64,000 bases of DNA from assembly GCA_032622095.1 (NCBI GenBank), contig CP136063.1, positions 64,059,897 through 64,123,896 on the forward strand. Direction: 5' to 3'. Shown here piece after piece: positions 9,506 to 20,831 of this stretch. Position numbers and translations under genes: made by a program. Positions within the stretch are counted from its first letter, which is position 1. Each line of letters opens with the position of its first letter. Source of the stretch: Siphonodentalium dalli. Its lineage: Eukaryota; Mollusca; Scaphopoda; Gadilida; Siphonodentaliidae. The notes below the pieces were generated by a model. That model saw only the letters and a list, made by a program, of their open reading frames with translations, had not been told where the DNA came from and searched no databases.

Positions 9506-9856
9506 TCATTTTATAGAATATGGATTAACCTTAATATCCAAATCATATATACATGAGTAGTACAATCCACATAAAACAATTTTGGATAACCACTGTCTTG
9601 GTTTACATGTGATATTGACCCCATTAACCCTCTTAATAATGCCGACTATGTCAGTGTCTACCAATCGAATGCAGAATTCTATCCTGCGATCGCTTATCTG
9701 GCAAATTTTTACTGCAGAACTATCCCATGTATTAAACAATTTCTCCTCCAATGGTATCAGAAAACAGTTATATGCTGGTATCTCACTCATCTCATTTGCA
9801 TCTTTTTCAAAGTCGAGGTAATGACTAGTTGTCATTTTTATGTTTACCCATACCAT
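9506..9856 (-). CDS. unrecognised 116-residue open frame
   Basis: Minus-strand ORF. Its first residues lie in the palindromic head of the neighbouring interspersed repeat (TATGGTATGGGTAAACATA), so the real coding start, if any, is later. Candidate acceptors CATTACCTCG...AAAAAG or ACAACTAG lie near 9800-9835. The body has normal-looking composition, with charged and hydrophobic residues mixed and four Cys. It ends with a stop at 9506. No family recognised. It could be a 3'-terminal exon of a gene extending to higher coordinates, or chance. Confidence 0.25.
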   Translation of the reverse strand: MVWVNIKMTTSHYLDFEKDANEMSEIPAYNCFLIPLEEKLFNTWDSSAVKICQISDRRIEFCIRLVDTDIVGIIKRVNGVNITCKPRQWLSKIVLCGLYYSCIYDLDIKVNPYSIK

Positions 9857-10930
9857 AGTATGGTAAACATAATGTCGACGTCCGGATTGACCACTCGTCG
9901 TGCGTCCGTCGTCCGTCTGTCTGTCTGTCTGTCCGTAGACACTTTACGCATGGTGCGATAACTCAAATATTTTCTATCCGATCGGAACTAAATTTTGTAT
10001 ATGAGTTTCTCAGACCGAAATACAGATCGAGTTCGAATATGGGTTTGATCCGAGTTTTTTTTACGGAGTTATGGCCCTCTTTCGACTTAGAATTCATGGA
10101 TGCTACGATAACTAAAAAAAATATTATCTCATGAGAACCAAATTTGGTATGTGAGTTTCTCTATCTAAAATACAATTCGAGTTCGAATATGGGTTTGATA
10201 AGATTATTTTTAATGGAGTTATGGCCCTTTTTATATTATTTATAGAATTCATCCATGCTTCGATAGCTCAACCAGTTATCGTCTGATAGGAACTAAATTT
10301 GGTATGTGAGTTTCTCAACTCAAAATACAGATCAAGTTTGAATATGGGTTAGATCCTGTTTTTTATACCAGAGTTATGGCCCTTTTTAACTAAGGATTGA
10401 ACAGATTTGATATTTTTATGCTTATCATGTAGAACCATAGCAGCTAACCCCTGTGATATCAGTTAGCACTGAGAGAGAGAATAGATTAACTTGAATTATT
10501 GGAAATTAGAGTTATTTTTAGCTGTCAGTGCACAGTGGAAGGTGTAATTGGACAGAGAACCATCTGTTGTTTATTGTATTTCCATACAGCTCTCTGGTTT
10601 AGGATATCAATGCAGTGTTCCACTGACATACCTGTACCTAATTTTATTGAGTTAAAATTGTTAACCCTTGTCATCAATTTTATGCTTTTGTATATTTTTT
10701 CATGTAATCATTCTCCTATTATATCCCTTTCACTTGTATGGATTTTTGTGGTTAAAATGAACCCTTAATTCTCAACATTCCTTATACTTGGCAGAAATAC
10801 CTTTCATCTGATATATCTCATTTTATTGAGATGTATGTAAATTTTGTATGTGAATTTCTCAGCCCAAAATACAGATAGATTTCGAATTTGGGTTTGATCC
10901 ATTTTTTTATATTTTAAACAGAGTTATGGC
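9836..10930 (+). mobile_element. interspersed repeat with hairpin head and ~155-bp tandem core (pearl-like)
   Basis: Begins with a palindrome (TATGTTTACCCATACCATAG...TATGGTAAACATA), then GTCCGGATTGACCACTCGTC, a short CCGTC/TCTG microsatellite, and tandem core units at about 9955, 10103 and 10261. Each unit has GATAACT, TATGAGTTTCTC, GAGTTCGAATATGGGTTTGA and GAGTTATGGCCC. The layout recalls bivalve 'pearl' elements (microsatellite plus tandem core). The copy at 40860-41950 is similar both in the core and in the 500 bp after it, so the mobile unit extends beyond the core. Confidence 0.65.
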
Positions 10931-11578
10931 TTATGGATTTTCGTGTCAGAACTGAAAATAGCTGATCACTATCGCCAAGGTATGGGTTAAACATCTGCCG
11001 ATCGTGATCGGCCTCTCGTTTAAAGTGCATACAAAGTGTTGCGATCACCAATATACATGTTTGTACATGACATCACGAGGTACAAATCTGCGTTCTACTG
11101 GTAGACAATGACCATTTTAGTCATAATAATCTAAACTAAGTTACCAAGCACCTTCTCGTGAATTGTAACAATTTATGATAAAGAATTTCAGACTTCACAT
11201 TGTTTAATCAGTATTAAAAGCAGAGTGAGCAGGAGTGAGTAAAGTAACATAAAATTAAAATTAAAAATAAAAACATTATGGATTCTCATCATCTGTTAAA
11301 TCATGAACGTAACGATAAATGTGGTTGGATGACCCAAACAACAAAATGGACACCGTGAACTACAGAAAACCACATTCTTAGTGATTCTCCAGGATTCTCA
11401 AACAATTGGTGACTTCTTGTGTGATTATCTCTAAAATGCCAAAGTTCCTGGTTGTTTCACATGTTATTATGAATAGTTGAAGGACAGAGTGCAAAGGCAT
11501 CAACAATCCATCAATATAGATGTGCACATATAGATGTGAGTAACTAATATGTTGCCAGCAGCATTTTGATGCATTTGC
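10931..11578. other. no gene seen
   Basis: No repeat or exon recognised. This is the pre-insertion flank of the hAT element. Confidence 0.35.
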
Positions 11579-11613
11579 CGTCTGTCCAAGCCTGCAAATA
11601 ACAGGAAATTTTG

Positions 11614-11682
11614 TGCCTGACATGATGTCAGGCACAAATTCATTTGTGCCTGACATCATATTTTTTGTGCCTGACATATTTT
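11614..11682. repeat. hAT subterminal repeats (TTTGTGCCTGACAT)
   Basis: Four copies of TTTGTGCCTGACAT or its complement within 70 bp, two of them forming a palindrome (GTGCCTGACATGATGTCAGGCAC). They sit 30-95 bp inside the left terminus. An ORF reading MSGTK repeatedly over them is an artefact. Confidence 0.85.
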
Positions 11683-11936
11683 TTAAGAATAAAATAATAG
11701 TATGTTTACTTGTTTGTTTTGTTTAAATTGTTACTTATACTCTCCTATGTGGTCCCTGGTGGGTACATATGAACATATTTTATATACATATTAGTATACA
11801 CTTTCTTGTGACTGCAGTTTAATGAGTATTCAGTAATGAGTCTAAACTTCTAAAGTCTTGGACAATGGAGATAAATTCAATAATAGGGAGTTAGGGACAT
11901 ATGACCACAGAAGTGGGTCCCATCTAATATCATGAT

Positions 11937-12608
11937 TTAATCACTAACTTTAAGTTCGAGGTCACAAATTTGTTCAAACATCGTGAATGGTAGCTCCTTT
12001 TTAGCAATGAAGTAAGCTATGTCAAAAAAAATTTCTATTTGGGATCTTAGAGTTTTAGACATAGATGTAATAGACGAAGTAATTGTTTTTTGATTTTTGT
12101 CATTGATTTCTCTAGGGCCACATAAACCTTTTGATTGAAGCCTCATAGCTTTCTGGTGACAAAGGGTTACTGCATGGTCTTTGGGGTTCGACAACTTTAA
12201 ATTTTCAGATCCAATGATCCAGCGATCACTAAAATCTCTCATTAGAGAAATATCACCTTTGTGAGTCAGACACACTTTACACTTAAGACTCTTTACATAG
12301 TCAGTTCCCTCGGTTTTTTCAAATGTCAGCCAAAGATTTGCGTTGTAAGATGACAAATCCTCTCTCATCCAGCGATTAACCGTTTCAATTTTCAACCTAC
12401 GTGGTTTGGTAACTTTCGTTGTACTTGTACTAGTTGTAGCTACGGGCCGCTTTTTATGTTTCTCAGTTGTTGAACTTGATGGCGAAATTTTGGCAACTTT
12501 ACATTCTTCGTGACATTGGGTCTTATCGGCGCCGTCGCCCTGTTTGCTTTGTTTTATTGTATCTTTTTTCTTTGTGAAAAAAGAAGTTATACTATTGGAT
12601 TTTTTCAT
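11937..12608 (-). CDS. hAT transposase N-terminal fragment, ZNF862-like
   Basis: A 223-residue ORF with an ATG start and a basic, low-complexity N-terminus. Residues 4-11 (SNSITSFF) look like a PCNA-interacting box lacking its Gln. A Ser/Thr/Lys-rich linker follows to about residue 75. A zinc-finger-like region follows: Cys110-x2-Cys113, then SDRWIIGS, then His145-x5-His151. This spacing is seen in the TTF/BED-related domain of ZNF862 and C17orf113-like hAT proteins. Residues 195-215 (DIAYFIAKKELPFTMFEQI) match the segment that leads into the transposase core in that group. The frame stops at residue 223, close to a donor-like AAA/GTTAGT, so it may once have spliced onward. It could still act as a DNA-binding repressor of related elements, but that is inference. 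Confidence 0.7.
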   Translation of the reverse strand: MKKSNSITSFFTKKKDTIKQSKQGDGADKTQCHEECKVAKISPSSSTTEKHKKRPVATTSTSTTKVTKPRRLKIETVNRWMREDLSSYNANLWLTFEKTEGTDYVKSLKCKVCLTHKGDISLMRDFSDRWIIGSENLKLSNPKDHAVTLCHQKAMRLQSKGLCGPREINDKNQKTITSSITSMSKTLRSQIEIFFDIAYFIAKKELPFTMFEQICDLELKVSD

Positions 12609-13094
12609 GTTGGATTTGTGTTTTTATTTTTTTAGCAGAACGCAAACTCTGGCACACAACGATTTTGATTGGCCCATGCACAAGCTGACATAATCAAACA
12701 GGCGCTCTGATTGGATGTCTGGATGATGAGGTTGTCTGAAATCACACCGCAAGAACTTGTGAAGAAGAAGTGTAAGCATTCGGAACACCGCGCCCTTGAC
12801 ATTGTTTACGACGGAAACTGGCGAGGTGTGCCGATTGAATAGTGCGTTAGCTATTTTCATACATGGGCGATGTCGATAATAACCGTAAAAATAACTACAG
12901 TAAATAAACAGCACGCGTATCTGTCGTTTCTACTCTCTACGATCGCGAAAACTATGCATTTTTTTGTACTTGGGATTGGTTTTAACCGGCACCGGACATA
13001 ATGTCAGGTAGAATTAATATTGAGCCAGACATTGGGGCAATTTCTGCCGGACAATGTCCGTGTCCGGACGCTAATTTGCAGGCTTGCGTCTGTC

Positions 13095-13385
13095 CTTCGT
13101 AGAAATAATAAAATGCAAACAACAGGAAACTTGACCAATGTTGGAACGGTCTATCAAGTATCAACTTAGTAATTAGTAATCTTATGCCAAATTCATCAGA
13201 ATAAATTATATTTTGATTGTAATCGCTGATCAACACAGATCAACAACGTGTTTTTTTTTTATTTTTAGAAGGGAGATAATCCTCAACTTCCGTCTTAGCG
13301 ATATACACTCCGGTGTTTTTTTCGGTTTCCGGTCAAACCAAGTTATTGTCCGGCTGCAGCCGGCTGGGGTAGATTTGATTTTTCT
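13095..13385. other. no gene seen
   Basis: Mixed AT-rich DNA leading into the poly-G cluster. Nothing recognised. Confidence 0.35.
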
Positions 13386-13531
13386 GGGGGGGGGGGGGGG
13401 GGGGGTGTCAATGGTCAGTGGAAAAAAACTGCAGTTTTTGCTGTTTTGGGGGGGGGGGGGGGTACCCAAACCGAAGAAAACATTTTTTTCCACCCTGTGT
13501 CTGCAGTTTTTTTCCGCCCCCCCCCCCCCCT
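13386..13531. repeat. poly-G / poly-C cluster
   Basis: A 20-nt G run (13386-13405), a G run of about 15 near 13448-13462, and a C run of about 14 near 13517-13530. The runs are separated by mixed sequence containing CTGCAGTTTTT at 13429 and again at 13501. The 106- and 113-codon ORFs across it are Gly/Pro artefacts. Confidence 0.85.
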
Positions 13532-13659
13532 GATCAGTCTGTATATTTGTACATTGAATGGCAATAATCATAATGCAATTATATATGTATCAATTTATTA
13601 TTATTAATTAATAATTAATTTGATAATTTATTATTGAATTTTCAATTTTTAGACTTATA

Positions 13660-14790
13660 GTTTGATGAGGGGGCGGACGGGTGGGCGGGGGTGTCGTGTT
13701 TTGCTTATAACTCAACCGTTTATTGACGGTGTGTGATTGGTGTGTGAGTACATATCCATGCACGTAAGCTGCAGACAAAAAATCGGGTTCGTCCGCACAT
13801 TTATTACAGAGTTATGGCCCTTTGCCATTTTTCACTGATTTTAGGCTCGTTATCGCAACAACTTCAACAAACGTTATCTGATTCGATTGAAATTTGGGAT
13901 ATACTAGTAGGTGTCTCCCAAGAATATCTCGGACGAGTTCGAAAACCGGCCTGGTCCGATTAAATTTGATAAGAGTTATGGCCCTTAATTAGTCATTTTT
14001 TCACAAATTTTCAGCTCGTTAGCACGATAATTTAACAAACATCATCCTATTTGATTGAAATTTTGATATATAGGTGTCTCCCAAGAATACCTCGGACGAG
14101 TTAGAAAACCGGCCCGGTCCGATAAAATTTGATAGAGTTATGGTCCTTAAGTAGTCATTTTGTACGAATTTTGAGCTCGTTAGCGCGATAACTTCAACAA
14201 ACGTCATCCGATTCAACTAAAATTTGGTATATAAGTGTCTTCCAATAATATCCTGGACGAGTTCGAAAACCAGCCTGGCCCAATAAAATTTGATAGAGTT
14301 ATGGCCCTTAATTAGTCATTTTTCGTGAATTTTTAGCTCGTTAGCGCGATAACTTCAACAAACATCCTCCGATTTGATTAACAAATTTTGGTACATGACT
14401 TTCTTGGCACAATATCTCAAACGAGTTTGAAAAGCGGGTTTGTCCGATCTTTTTTCTCTGAGTTATCCCCCTCAGTTTGCAAAATTTTCTTGATTTTGAG
14501 GCCGTTAGCGCGATAACTTGAACAATATTAACCGATTATATTAATTTTTGGTGTGTGACTTGCTTCGCACAATATCTCGAAAGAGTGCGAAACCCGGGTT
14601 TCTCCGAACTTTTTCCCCTGAGTTATGCCCCTTAGTTTGTGAATTCTTCGCGATTTTGAGGTCGTTGGCGCGATAACTTGAACAAATATTAACCGATTTT
14701 ACCTATTAATTAGTCTACCGATACTGATGCACACCAATTGGCGGTAGCCACCGGCGGTAAGCCACCGAAAACGAGACACAGCATCTCTGA
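13660..14790. repeat. ~163-bp tandem core, about six units (pearl-like variant)
   Basis: Units begin near 13690, 13850, 14011, 14172, 14336, 14500 and 14663. Each has CTCGTTAGCGCGATAACTTC, ACAAACATC, a GACGAGTTCGAAAACC segment and GAGTTATGGCCCTT. The array ends in a GC-richer segment with GGCGGTAGCCACCGGCGGTA. It shares GAGTTATGGCCC with the elements at 9836, 38079 and 40860 but is otherwise distinct. Confidence 0.8.
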
Positions 14791-17004
14791 TGCCACCTCT
14801 TGTTTTTTACTTTTTTGCTGAACTCTCATTCATCTTTTCAATGCATACTATCTCTCAATATATGATAGATTGTCATTGATGTCATACTTAACTGAATTGA
14901 GTCATTGACCAAATAAATACACATGAATAAATCATAAATTTTGAGGTTTTATCCAAGGACTGAGGTCAAATTAATCAATCTCACTGTATACCATTGCATA
15001 TTGGTGATAAACCTGTTGATATACAGTTTATATTGACCTCAAAGGTGTCACTTTCTGTAGAGTAATGTATTTGTCATATAATGGACCATGGGTAATGGCT
15101 CATACCGAAAATCGCACATAACTGTTGGAGGTCATAGCCTGTATCAATGTGCAGTATTGACGCTAAATTAAATTATATACCTTCTCATCTGCTCATTGTT
15201 GCTACCACTGGTATCAGCAAGGCAACCTCGCAGTTATTGTCATTGATTACAAATGGTAAATATTGTGGTGTGTCCACTCTGGTCAGCAATACAAAATAGT
15301 ATGTGACCAGAACTTGGCAGCAGGATTAATTTTTTTTATGAGAAATGGCCCAAGAAAAAATACGTGCAAACAATGAGTATAATGATAAAAATAACATATA
15401 TATGACTAGCGTTACAAATGTTGTGTGTTGTGAGTTTTCTTGTTATAAAATGTCAGATTAGTTAAAATTGTCCTCGGTCAGCCATTTTGTAAACAAATAT
15501 TGTAAGTCTTCGAAAATTTATCAAACTTACGCCAAGCACAAAATCATTCATGCGATCGTTGGTACCACCAGTGCTGACACGTTCCCAATTACTCTTCCTT
15601 AAATATGGGTCGTCATTGAGAGCGATCGGACATTAGACAATGCCTAAATTCACAAATTTGAAGTGAAAATCAAAACCGTATTTTACACAGAAAACGTATA
15701 TTATCGTATTATGTGGGAAAACTAATGTAACTAAACCTAAAAATTACTAGCTATGTGCAATTTTGATACTTTTAAGAGATGAATTATGTCGTTTTAATAT
15801 TGTCGCAATGATTTAAAGCTTATTTTCGATTGATGGGCAAAATTTTATTTTTACTTTAAATTTCCATCAAATGTTTTCATCTTGTTTTTCTGTAAATATA
15901 GTTAGACTGAAAGTCAATAATGTCAATATGACTTCCCCTGATAGTTATTCAAATAACCCATTGGAGATCGGGTGCTGATCGGGCACGCATATTGTGATAT
16001 TTGCCTTTTTTGTCAGCAAACGAACAGAATAAATTTTGACTTACGTTTTCAATGGCGGCCATTGATAGCGCAGATTGTCGTCATCTGGAATCCGTATCTG
16101 ATGGCAAAGCAGCTCATTTTACAAATAAAACATGGCTCCTCTCATGTAAACCAGATACCATAGCACACCATGGTCAATTCTTTGGTCAAATATTTTTTGT
16201 TATTTAAAAGTTCTCGGTACATAAAAACATGTTATTTTCCCCATATATTTCCCACATTTGTCAAACCAAAGTGTTTTTTTAAAGGAAACCACACCTCCAG
16301 CATACTATAACAATTCACTGACACATTCTATGTATAATGCTGAGCTATCTGATATGTGGTTGCTATGCATTTTACTTTTTTCCATTGTTGTTTCTGGCTC
16401 ATACAACAGTGATGTTTTCAATGGTTTCAGCCATATTTTGGTCAAACGTGCATCTGACCTTTAATGAGACCAGCTCCAACTTTCACACGATGTTTCCAAT
16501 GGCAATGGCATATATATATTTTATATTTTAACCCTCTCACATTTCTTTACACAGGCAAACAACACATAGATATGGGAAATATCATATCATACCTTCTACA
16601 AGCTGCTGTTAGTTTCACTTCCTATCTATTGATTTAACTCCTTTGATGCCAGGCAGCACCATGTGCAGACCGACACCCCCCAGTGCCAAGCATTTTGTAC
16701 ATGTATACATGGATTGTGGGTGTATACGATTAATGTGGTGTATCTCAGGTGTCCTCGGGTGGAATTTGTTCAAACTTCACAAGTTAATGGACATATGGTT
16801 GGACCATGTGTAGCTACTTTGCCCAACTTATATTGTCGATCTACTTGAAATTATACATTATTTATATATTATTTCCAGGTACCTATACACCATAGTTTCT
16901 ATGGACTATGATTTACCACTTTGACGACCTCGTAGAAGTATCGTGGCCTTGGTTGAGATCTTGAATTTGACTAGTGTATGTAAACTATATATATGTTAAC
17001 CCCT
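14791..17004. other. no gene seen
   Basis: Over 2 kb of AT-rich DNA. Short ORFs at 15972-16163 and 16258-16531 lack splice signals or family motifs that I can identify. No hairpin or tandem structure of note. Confidence 0.35.
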
Positions 17005-17403
17005 TTAACCCTTTACCCAACAGAATGGCCCTGTGCCATTGCATTATCTTATATATGTGAGTCGACCATAGGTCGCCTCGCATATATAAGAGAATGCATT
17101 GGCTTAACATATTAAAAATTATAAAATTATAAAATTGTTAAAAGAATGTAAGAAAAGTGTTAAAAAAAGATTTTTTTTTAGGCCAATGCATTCTCTTATA
17201 TATGCGAGGCGACCTATGGTCGACTCGCATATATAAGAGAATGCATTGGCACAGGGCATAACTGTAACCATCACAATGTGGTCAATGAACCGGTTCCAAT
17301 GATATCCATATTTGTATGGTGTTATTGAGACAGACCGAAGATATTTTAGGCTGTTGAAGCTTTATTTGGCCGTTTTTGGCCGTTTTGTTGGGTAAAGGGT
17401 TAA
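17005..17403. mobile_element. TTAA MITE, family A' with two hairpins
   Basis: Bounded by TTAACCCTTTACCCAACA and TGTTGGGTAAAGGGTTAA. It contains the family A hairpin core twice, a decayed inverted-orientation copy at about 17037-17103 and a perfect one at 17183-17249. AT-rich spacer separates them, and a unique right arm (CATCACAATGTGGTCAATGA, then ATTGAGACAGACC) follows. The TIR differs from family A after TTAACCCTTT, yet the hairpin is the same. Confidence 0.85.
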
Positions 17404-19137
17404 AACATGCTAAAACAAATATATTTTCAATCTACATGATTGATTACAAGTGCAATGCCTAGGCTCTAGACAAAAAACAAACTTCAAAGCTGCCAGACCA
17501 TGTCTGCCGGTCCAAAGCCCGGATAAAAGCTGATGGAAGTTTTCTATTTTCACAAAAACGGTCAATATATATCGAGCATATTTAATAAACATGTCCACAC
17601 TCATGTCAGACACTGCAAACAAAGAACAAGCTTTGTCAATTAAGGATGTTCTATCTATTTGTAAACATCTGATGTAAAGTTTCCGGTGTATAAAATATTA
17701 GATATGAATCGAAGTCCCCTGTCCAGAAAAGCTTCTATCGATTAAGGTAGGATTCCCCTAAATGTTGGGAATATGCATTGTCGATGAGGGTGGGCTAGGT
17801 TCGGATGCTCGTTTTTGACGATAACTGCGAGCACAGACTAAAGTGATATATCAAAATGTAGGTCCAGGTTTGGAGTATCGGCAACCAGTGGCACTTTCCG
17901 CATGAATGTATTCTAAGTGGCAGCAAAATGTCTTGGAAAATAGCCTTTGGCATTCGTACGCAAACAACGCGAAACCACATTTCACCCCAAAAAATAACTT
18001 AGTGACAGATAACCACGTGTCCCGACTACAATTCCATTTGAAAACATTTAACGTTTTCCACCTGCAATACCCATACAGCCGAATTCACCAAATCCACAAA
18101 ACACGTGGAGTCGGAATCCATTTTATCGATTTATTCGTTATCCGCACCAAAGTGCAAAGGTCAACTGCGGCGAGTGCAGGTACCGATATATATGGAAGAC
18201 CATACTTATCACTTTTAAAAGCGATTTGGGTTATATGAATATGAATTACTCAAATGGATGTGCGACAAGTAATTAAGACGTCCTTTCTGAACGTGATTCC
18301 AGTAATAACTGTATTATATTGTAGTGATCCACTCCGTGCACATACAACGTCTCCACCACCACCACTACCACCAACAACAACAACAACACAGTACAGTTTG
18401 GAATCTCGAATTACGTTCCCGTTTGTTAGAACCCGGTCCAGTTCCATTAGATCATAATTTACGTAACGGAATGTAAAAAGAGTTTTGTGTGTACCCATTA
18501 CCCAATACTGTACGACACAATATATTTGCATAAACCCCAATAAAGGAGCAGTCCGCTACAAAACAATACAATATAATAATACTAATAAATAAAACTCATT
18601 TCTGTTTTGTTTGTCTGTCGGGCTATTGTTATGTAGCTTTTTATTCCGAATACCCAATAATCCGAAGGTCTCATAATCCAGAGGTCTGATACTACGAATA
18701 TCCGGTATATATTCCGCACAACACCTCATGAGAAAGTTGACATTATAATTACACCAAGAGGCGTAATGGCAAATGCATATTTCTGGTACAATTATGCTTT
18801 AAATATGGCCATTTGTTATTAGCATATTTTAGATTAGTATAGTATCACTGCAGGGACTGAAGGTCTTCGATGGGGTGGGGGGGGGGGGGGGTGTCCACCT
18901 TGGGAAATTCCAACTCCACCCCCCTTGAGTCAGCATCAGACCAAAACAAGTTTTTGCATAATTCCATTTGAACCCCCCCCCCCCCCCCCCCCTTGCACCT
19001 CAGTCAGGCCTAATTTCCTATATATGCATAAGCCATTCTATATTCCCGGTATGACAACATTCAGATATTTTAACCTGAAAATTGCCACAAAAAAAAAACA
19101 ACTAGTGGCCTAATTCCAGACAAATGCACACAGCTAC
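17404..19137. other. mixed repeats, no secure gene
   Basis: Contains a 5' fragment of MITE family D (17639-17745, TTAAGGATGTTCTATCTATT). A CCA/AAC microsatellite lies at about 18353-18390. TTCCGAATA-type imperfect repeats lie at about 18640-18712, a G run at about 18877-18892 and a 20-nt C run at 18973-18992. A minus-strand ATG at about 18120 begins a 20-residue segment ending at a donor-like TTGCAG/GTGGAA. I could not connect it to anything. Confidence 0.4.
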
Positions 19138-19790
19138 AGTGTTGGAAATTTTAAACCTCATACTCCCCCCTCAGGTTGGAAAATTCTTCAACTGATGACC
19201 ATTTCTGTCCACAAGTTTGACCAAATGTAGTCAAATATTGTTTTGGGGATGGGGCAATGACACACCGGGCCGACCATGGTTCGGCCCGGTGTGCGAAAAT
19301 TTTGAAATCTGAACAAGAAAGTCGCAAAATCCTAACATCTAGACTAGCCTCAAGCCTTCCTACTGTTGGAAATTTCAAACCCTACACCCCACTTAGGTTG
19401 GAAAATTTCCAACTGATGACAATTCCAATGACAATGTTGACCAAATGTATGACAATATTGTTTTCTTAAATTAACTATAAGTTTTTGACTGGCCACGGGG
19501 GAGGGACCAGGAGCCAAGCTTTCCAAGTGTTGGAAATTTCCAACCTGTCATCCCCCCTAAGGTTGGAAAACTGATGACCATTTCTGTCCATATTTTTGAC
19601 AAAAAATAGGAACATATGCAAATATTGGTCCAAAAACAATAAATTCCCCCAATAAATTGTTCTATAATCAAACTACAAGAACATTTTCAACATATTGTTG
19701 GTGTGAAATTTCCAACTAATGTTTTGGCAGGTATGAAATTTCCAACTGTTGAAAATTTTGACCAAAGTTGGGGGGGGGTGCCAAAACAAA
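19138..19790. repeat. degenerate ~160-230-bp repeats around TTGGAAATTTCCAAC
   Basis: Four diverged units begin at about 19140, 19369, 19531 and 19699. Each carries GTTGGAAATTT...AAC, then GGTTGGAAAA, ACTGATGACCATTTCTGTCC and a GACCAAA segment. The internal word GAAATTTC makes many small palindromes. Short ORFs here are repeat products. Confidence 0.7.
19261..19293. other. GC-rich perfect hairpin
   Basis: CACACCGGGCCGA and TCGGCCCGGTGTG form a 13-bp perfect stem around CCATGGT, inside the first TTGGAAATTT repeat unit. It is very GC-rich against its surroundings. Role unknown. Confidence 0.75.
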
Positions 19791-20134
19791 ACAAATTTTG
19801 TTTGTTAATTCAGGTCCCAATTCATATCATAACAAAACATTTATATACCGGTACCAGTACATGTATATTGACATAAGACATTTATTTTACAAAAAGATGG
19901 TTGGAATCATATTGTAAAGCATGTTTGGCTTTCATCTGTGAAAACTTCAAATAGTTTGAGTTCAGGTTTGTTACCATTCAGCTACTTCCGCATTTCAATC
20001 AAATTCAAGTGAAATTACACAATACAGTGCAGGAACAGTGACAATTTGATCAATACAACATGGTTATTAGGTGGAATATCATAATACCAAATTAATAATT
20101 AACATAGAGATTAATACTAATAGTAATTACTAAC
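19791..20134. other. no gene seen
   Basis: AT-rich flank of the family C element; nothing supported. Confidence 0.35.
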
Positions 20135-20588
20135 TTAAAGGTACTCAATCCGATCAGAGGGTCCTATATTATTATTTCATTGGCTTTGGGGGTAAAATAT
20201 AATTGATTTGAGTCGAGAAACCTACCAATCAACACTCAGTGTGATTAATATCGATATCTGAAGTTTTGTTATTTCTATTCTTTCTGTCCCAGAACATGGC
20301 GTCAAAAGGATGTTCTCGGTCAAAATTGCGCTATTATTACCACTTGATTTTAGAGTTATCAATCCTTGTCTGTTTGAATAGTGTTTCTGGTGTACACATC
20401 TCGAGCAAATTACGAAGTTATGGGCAATTATTAGTACTGATCTCAGGAAAATAAAAAATTTCAAAAATCAATATCTAATAACTCTGAGCTTTGTTTGATG
20501 GGTTCCTTGACTCGAATCAAATATGTTTTACCCCCAAAGCCAAAGAAATGGTAATATAGGATCCTCTGATCGGATTGAGTACCTTTAA
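20135..20588. mobile_element. TTAA MITE, family C (copy C1)
   Basis: The left end TTAAAGGTACTCAATCCGAT and the right end ATCGGATTGAGTACCTTTAA are perfect inverted repeats. The match extends through CAGAGG and CCTATATTA to about 37 bp. TTAA lies at both ends. The interior holds CTTTGGGGGTAAAA, a segment seen in every copy. Other copies: 46182-46658, with decayed ones at 56176, 57255 and 59224. Confidence 0.85.
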
Positions 20589-20615
20589 TATACATTGTTT
20601 CTGCACTGCTACATG

Positions 20616-20831
20616 TACAGTAATGCCCAAAGTAATTGACCACTTAACCACAGCAGAATTATGGGTAATTTTTCAGGATTTAGTCGGAAATATGGCTTGT
20701 TGCCATACATTGTAAAGCTCTCGTCGAGAGCTTTCCGATGAATGGAAACAAGCCATATTTCCGACTAAATCATGAAAAATACCCATAATTCTGCTGTGGT
20801 TAAGTGGTCATTTATTTTGGGCATTACTGTA
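20616..20831. mobile_element. fold-back MITE with TA ends (family F)
   Basis: 216 bp that is almost wholly palindromic. It starts TACAGTAATGCCCAAAGTAA and ends with the complement. The arms share ACCACTTAACCACAGCAGAA and GGAAATATGGCTTGTTGCC and meet at GCTCTCGTCGAGAGC. The TA at each end suggests a Tc1/mariner-type target duplication. A half copy lies at 33017-33120. Confidence 0.8.

Larger units (their letters stand above)
11587..13086 (-). mobile_element. hAT-superfamily transposon, 1500 bp, with 8-bp target duplication
   Basis: The left end reads CAAGCCTGCAAATAA and the right end is its inverted partner CTAATTTGCAGGCTTG, with 14 of the first 15 bases matching. The identical octamer CGTCTGTC lies directly outside both ends (11579-11586 and 13087-13094), as expected for hAT insertion. 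Subterminal repeats occupy both ends: TTTGTGCCTGACAT in both orientations at 11614-11682, and TGTCAGG/TGTCCGG-type copies at 12990-13070. These are probable transposase binding sites. The only sizeable ORF is the one at 11937-12608. The catalytic RNase H-like core and C-terminal dimerisation domain are missing, so this is a deletion derivative unable to move on its own product. Confidence 0.9.

Noticed and set aside
11378-11677. 99-codon ORF starting MSGTKNMMSGTNEF
   Set aside because: It is the translation of the hAT subterminal repeat TTTGTGCCTGACAT and flanking non-element DNA.
13213-13571. Gly/Pro-rich ORFs of 106 and 113 codons
   Set aside because: Produced by the poly-G and poly-C runs; no other support.
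18060-18123. Short minus-strand first exon (ATG with strong context, donor-like TTGCAG/GTGGAA)
   Set aside because: Only 20 residues and no downstream exon that continues the frame; kept as a remark only.
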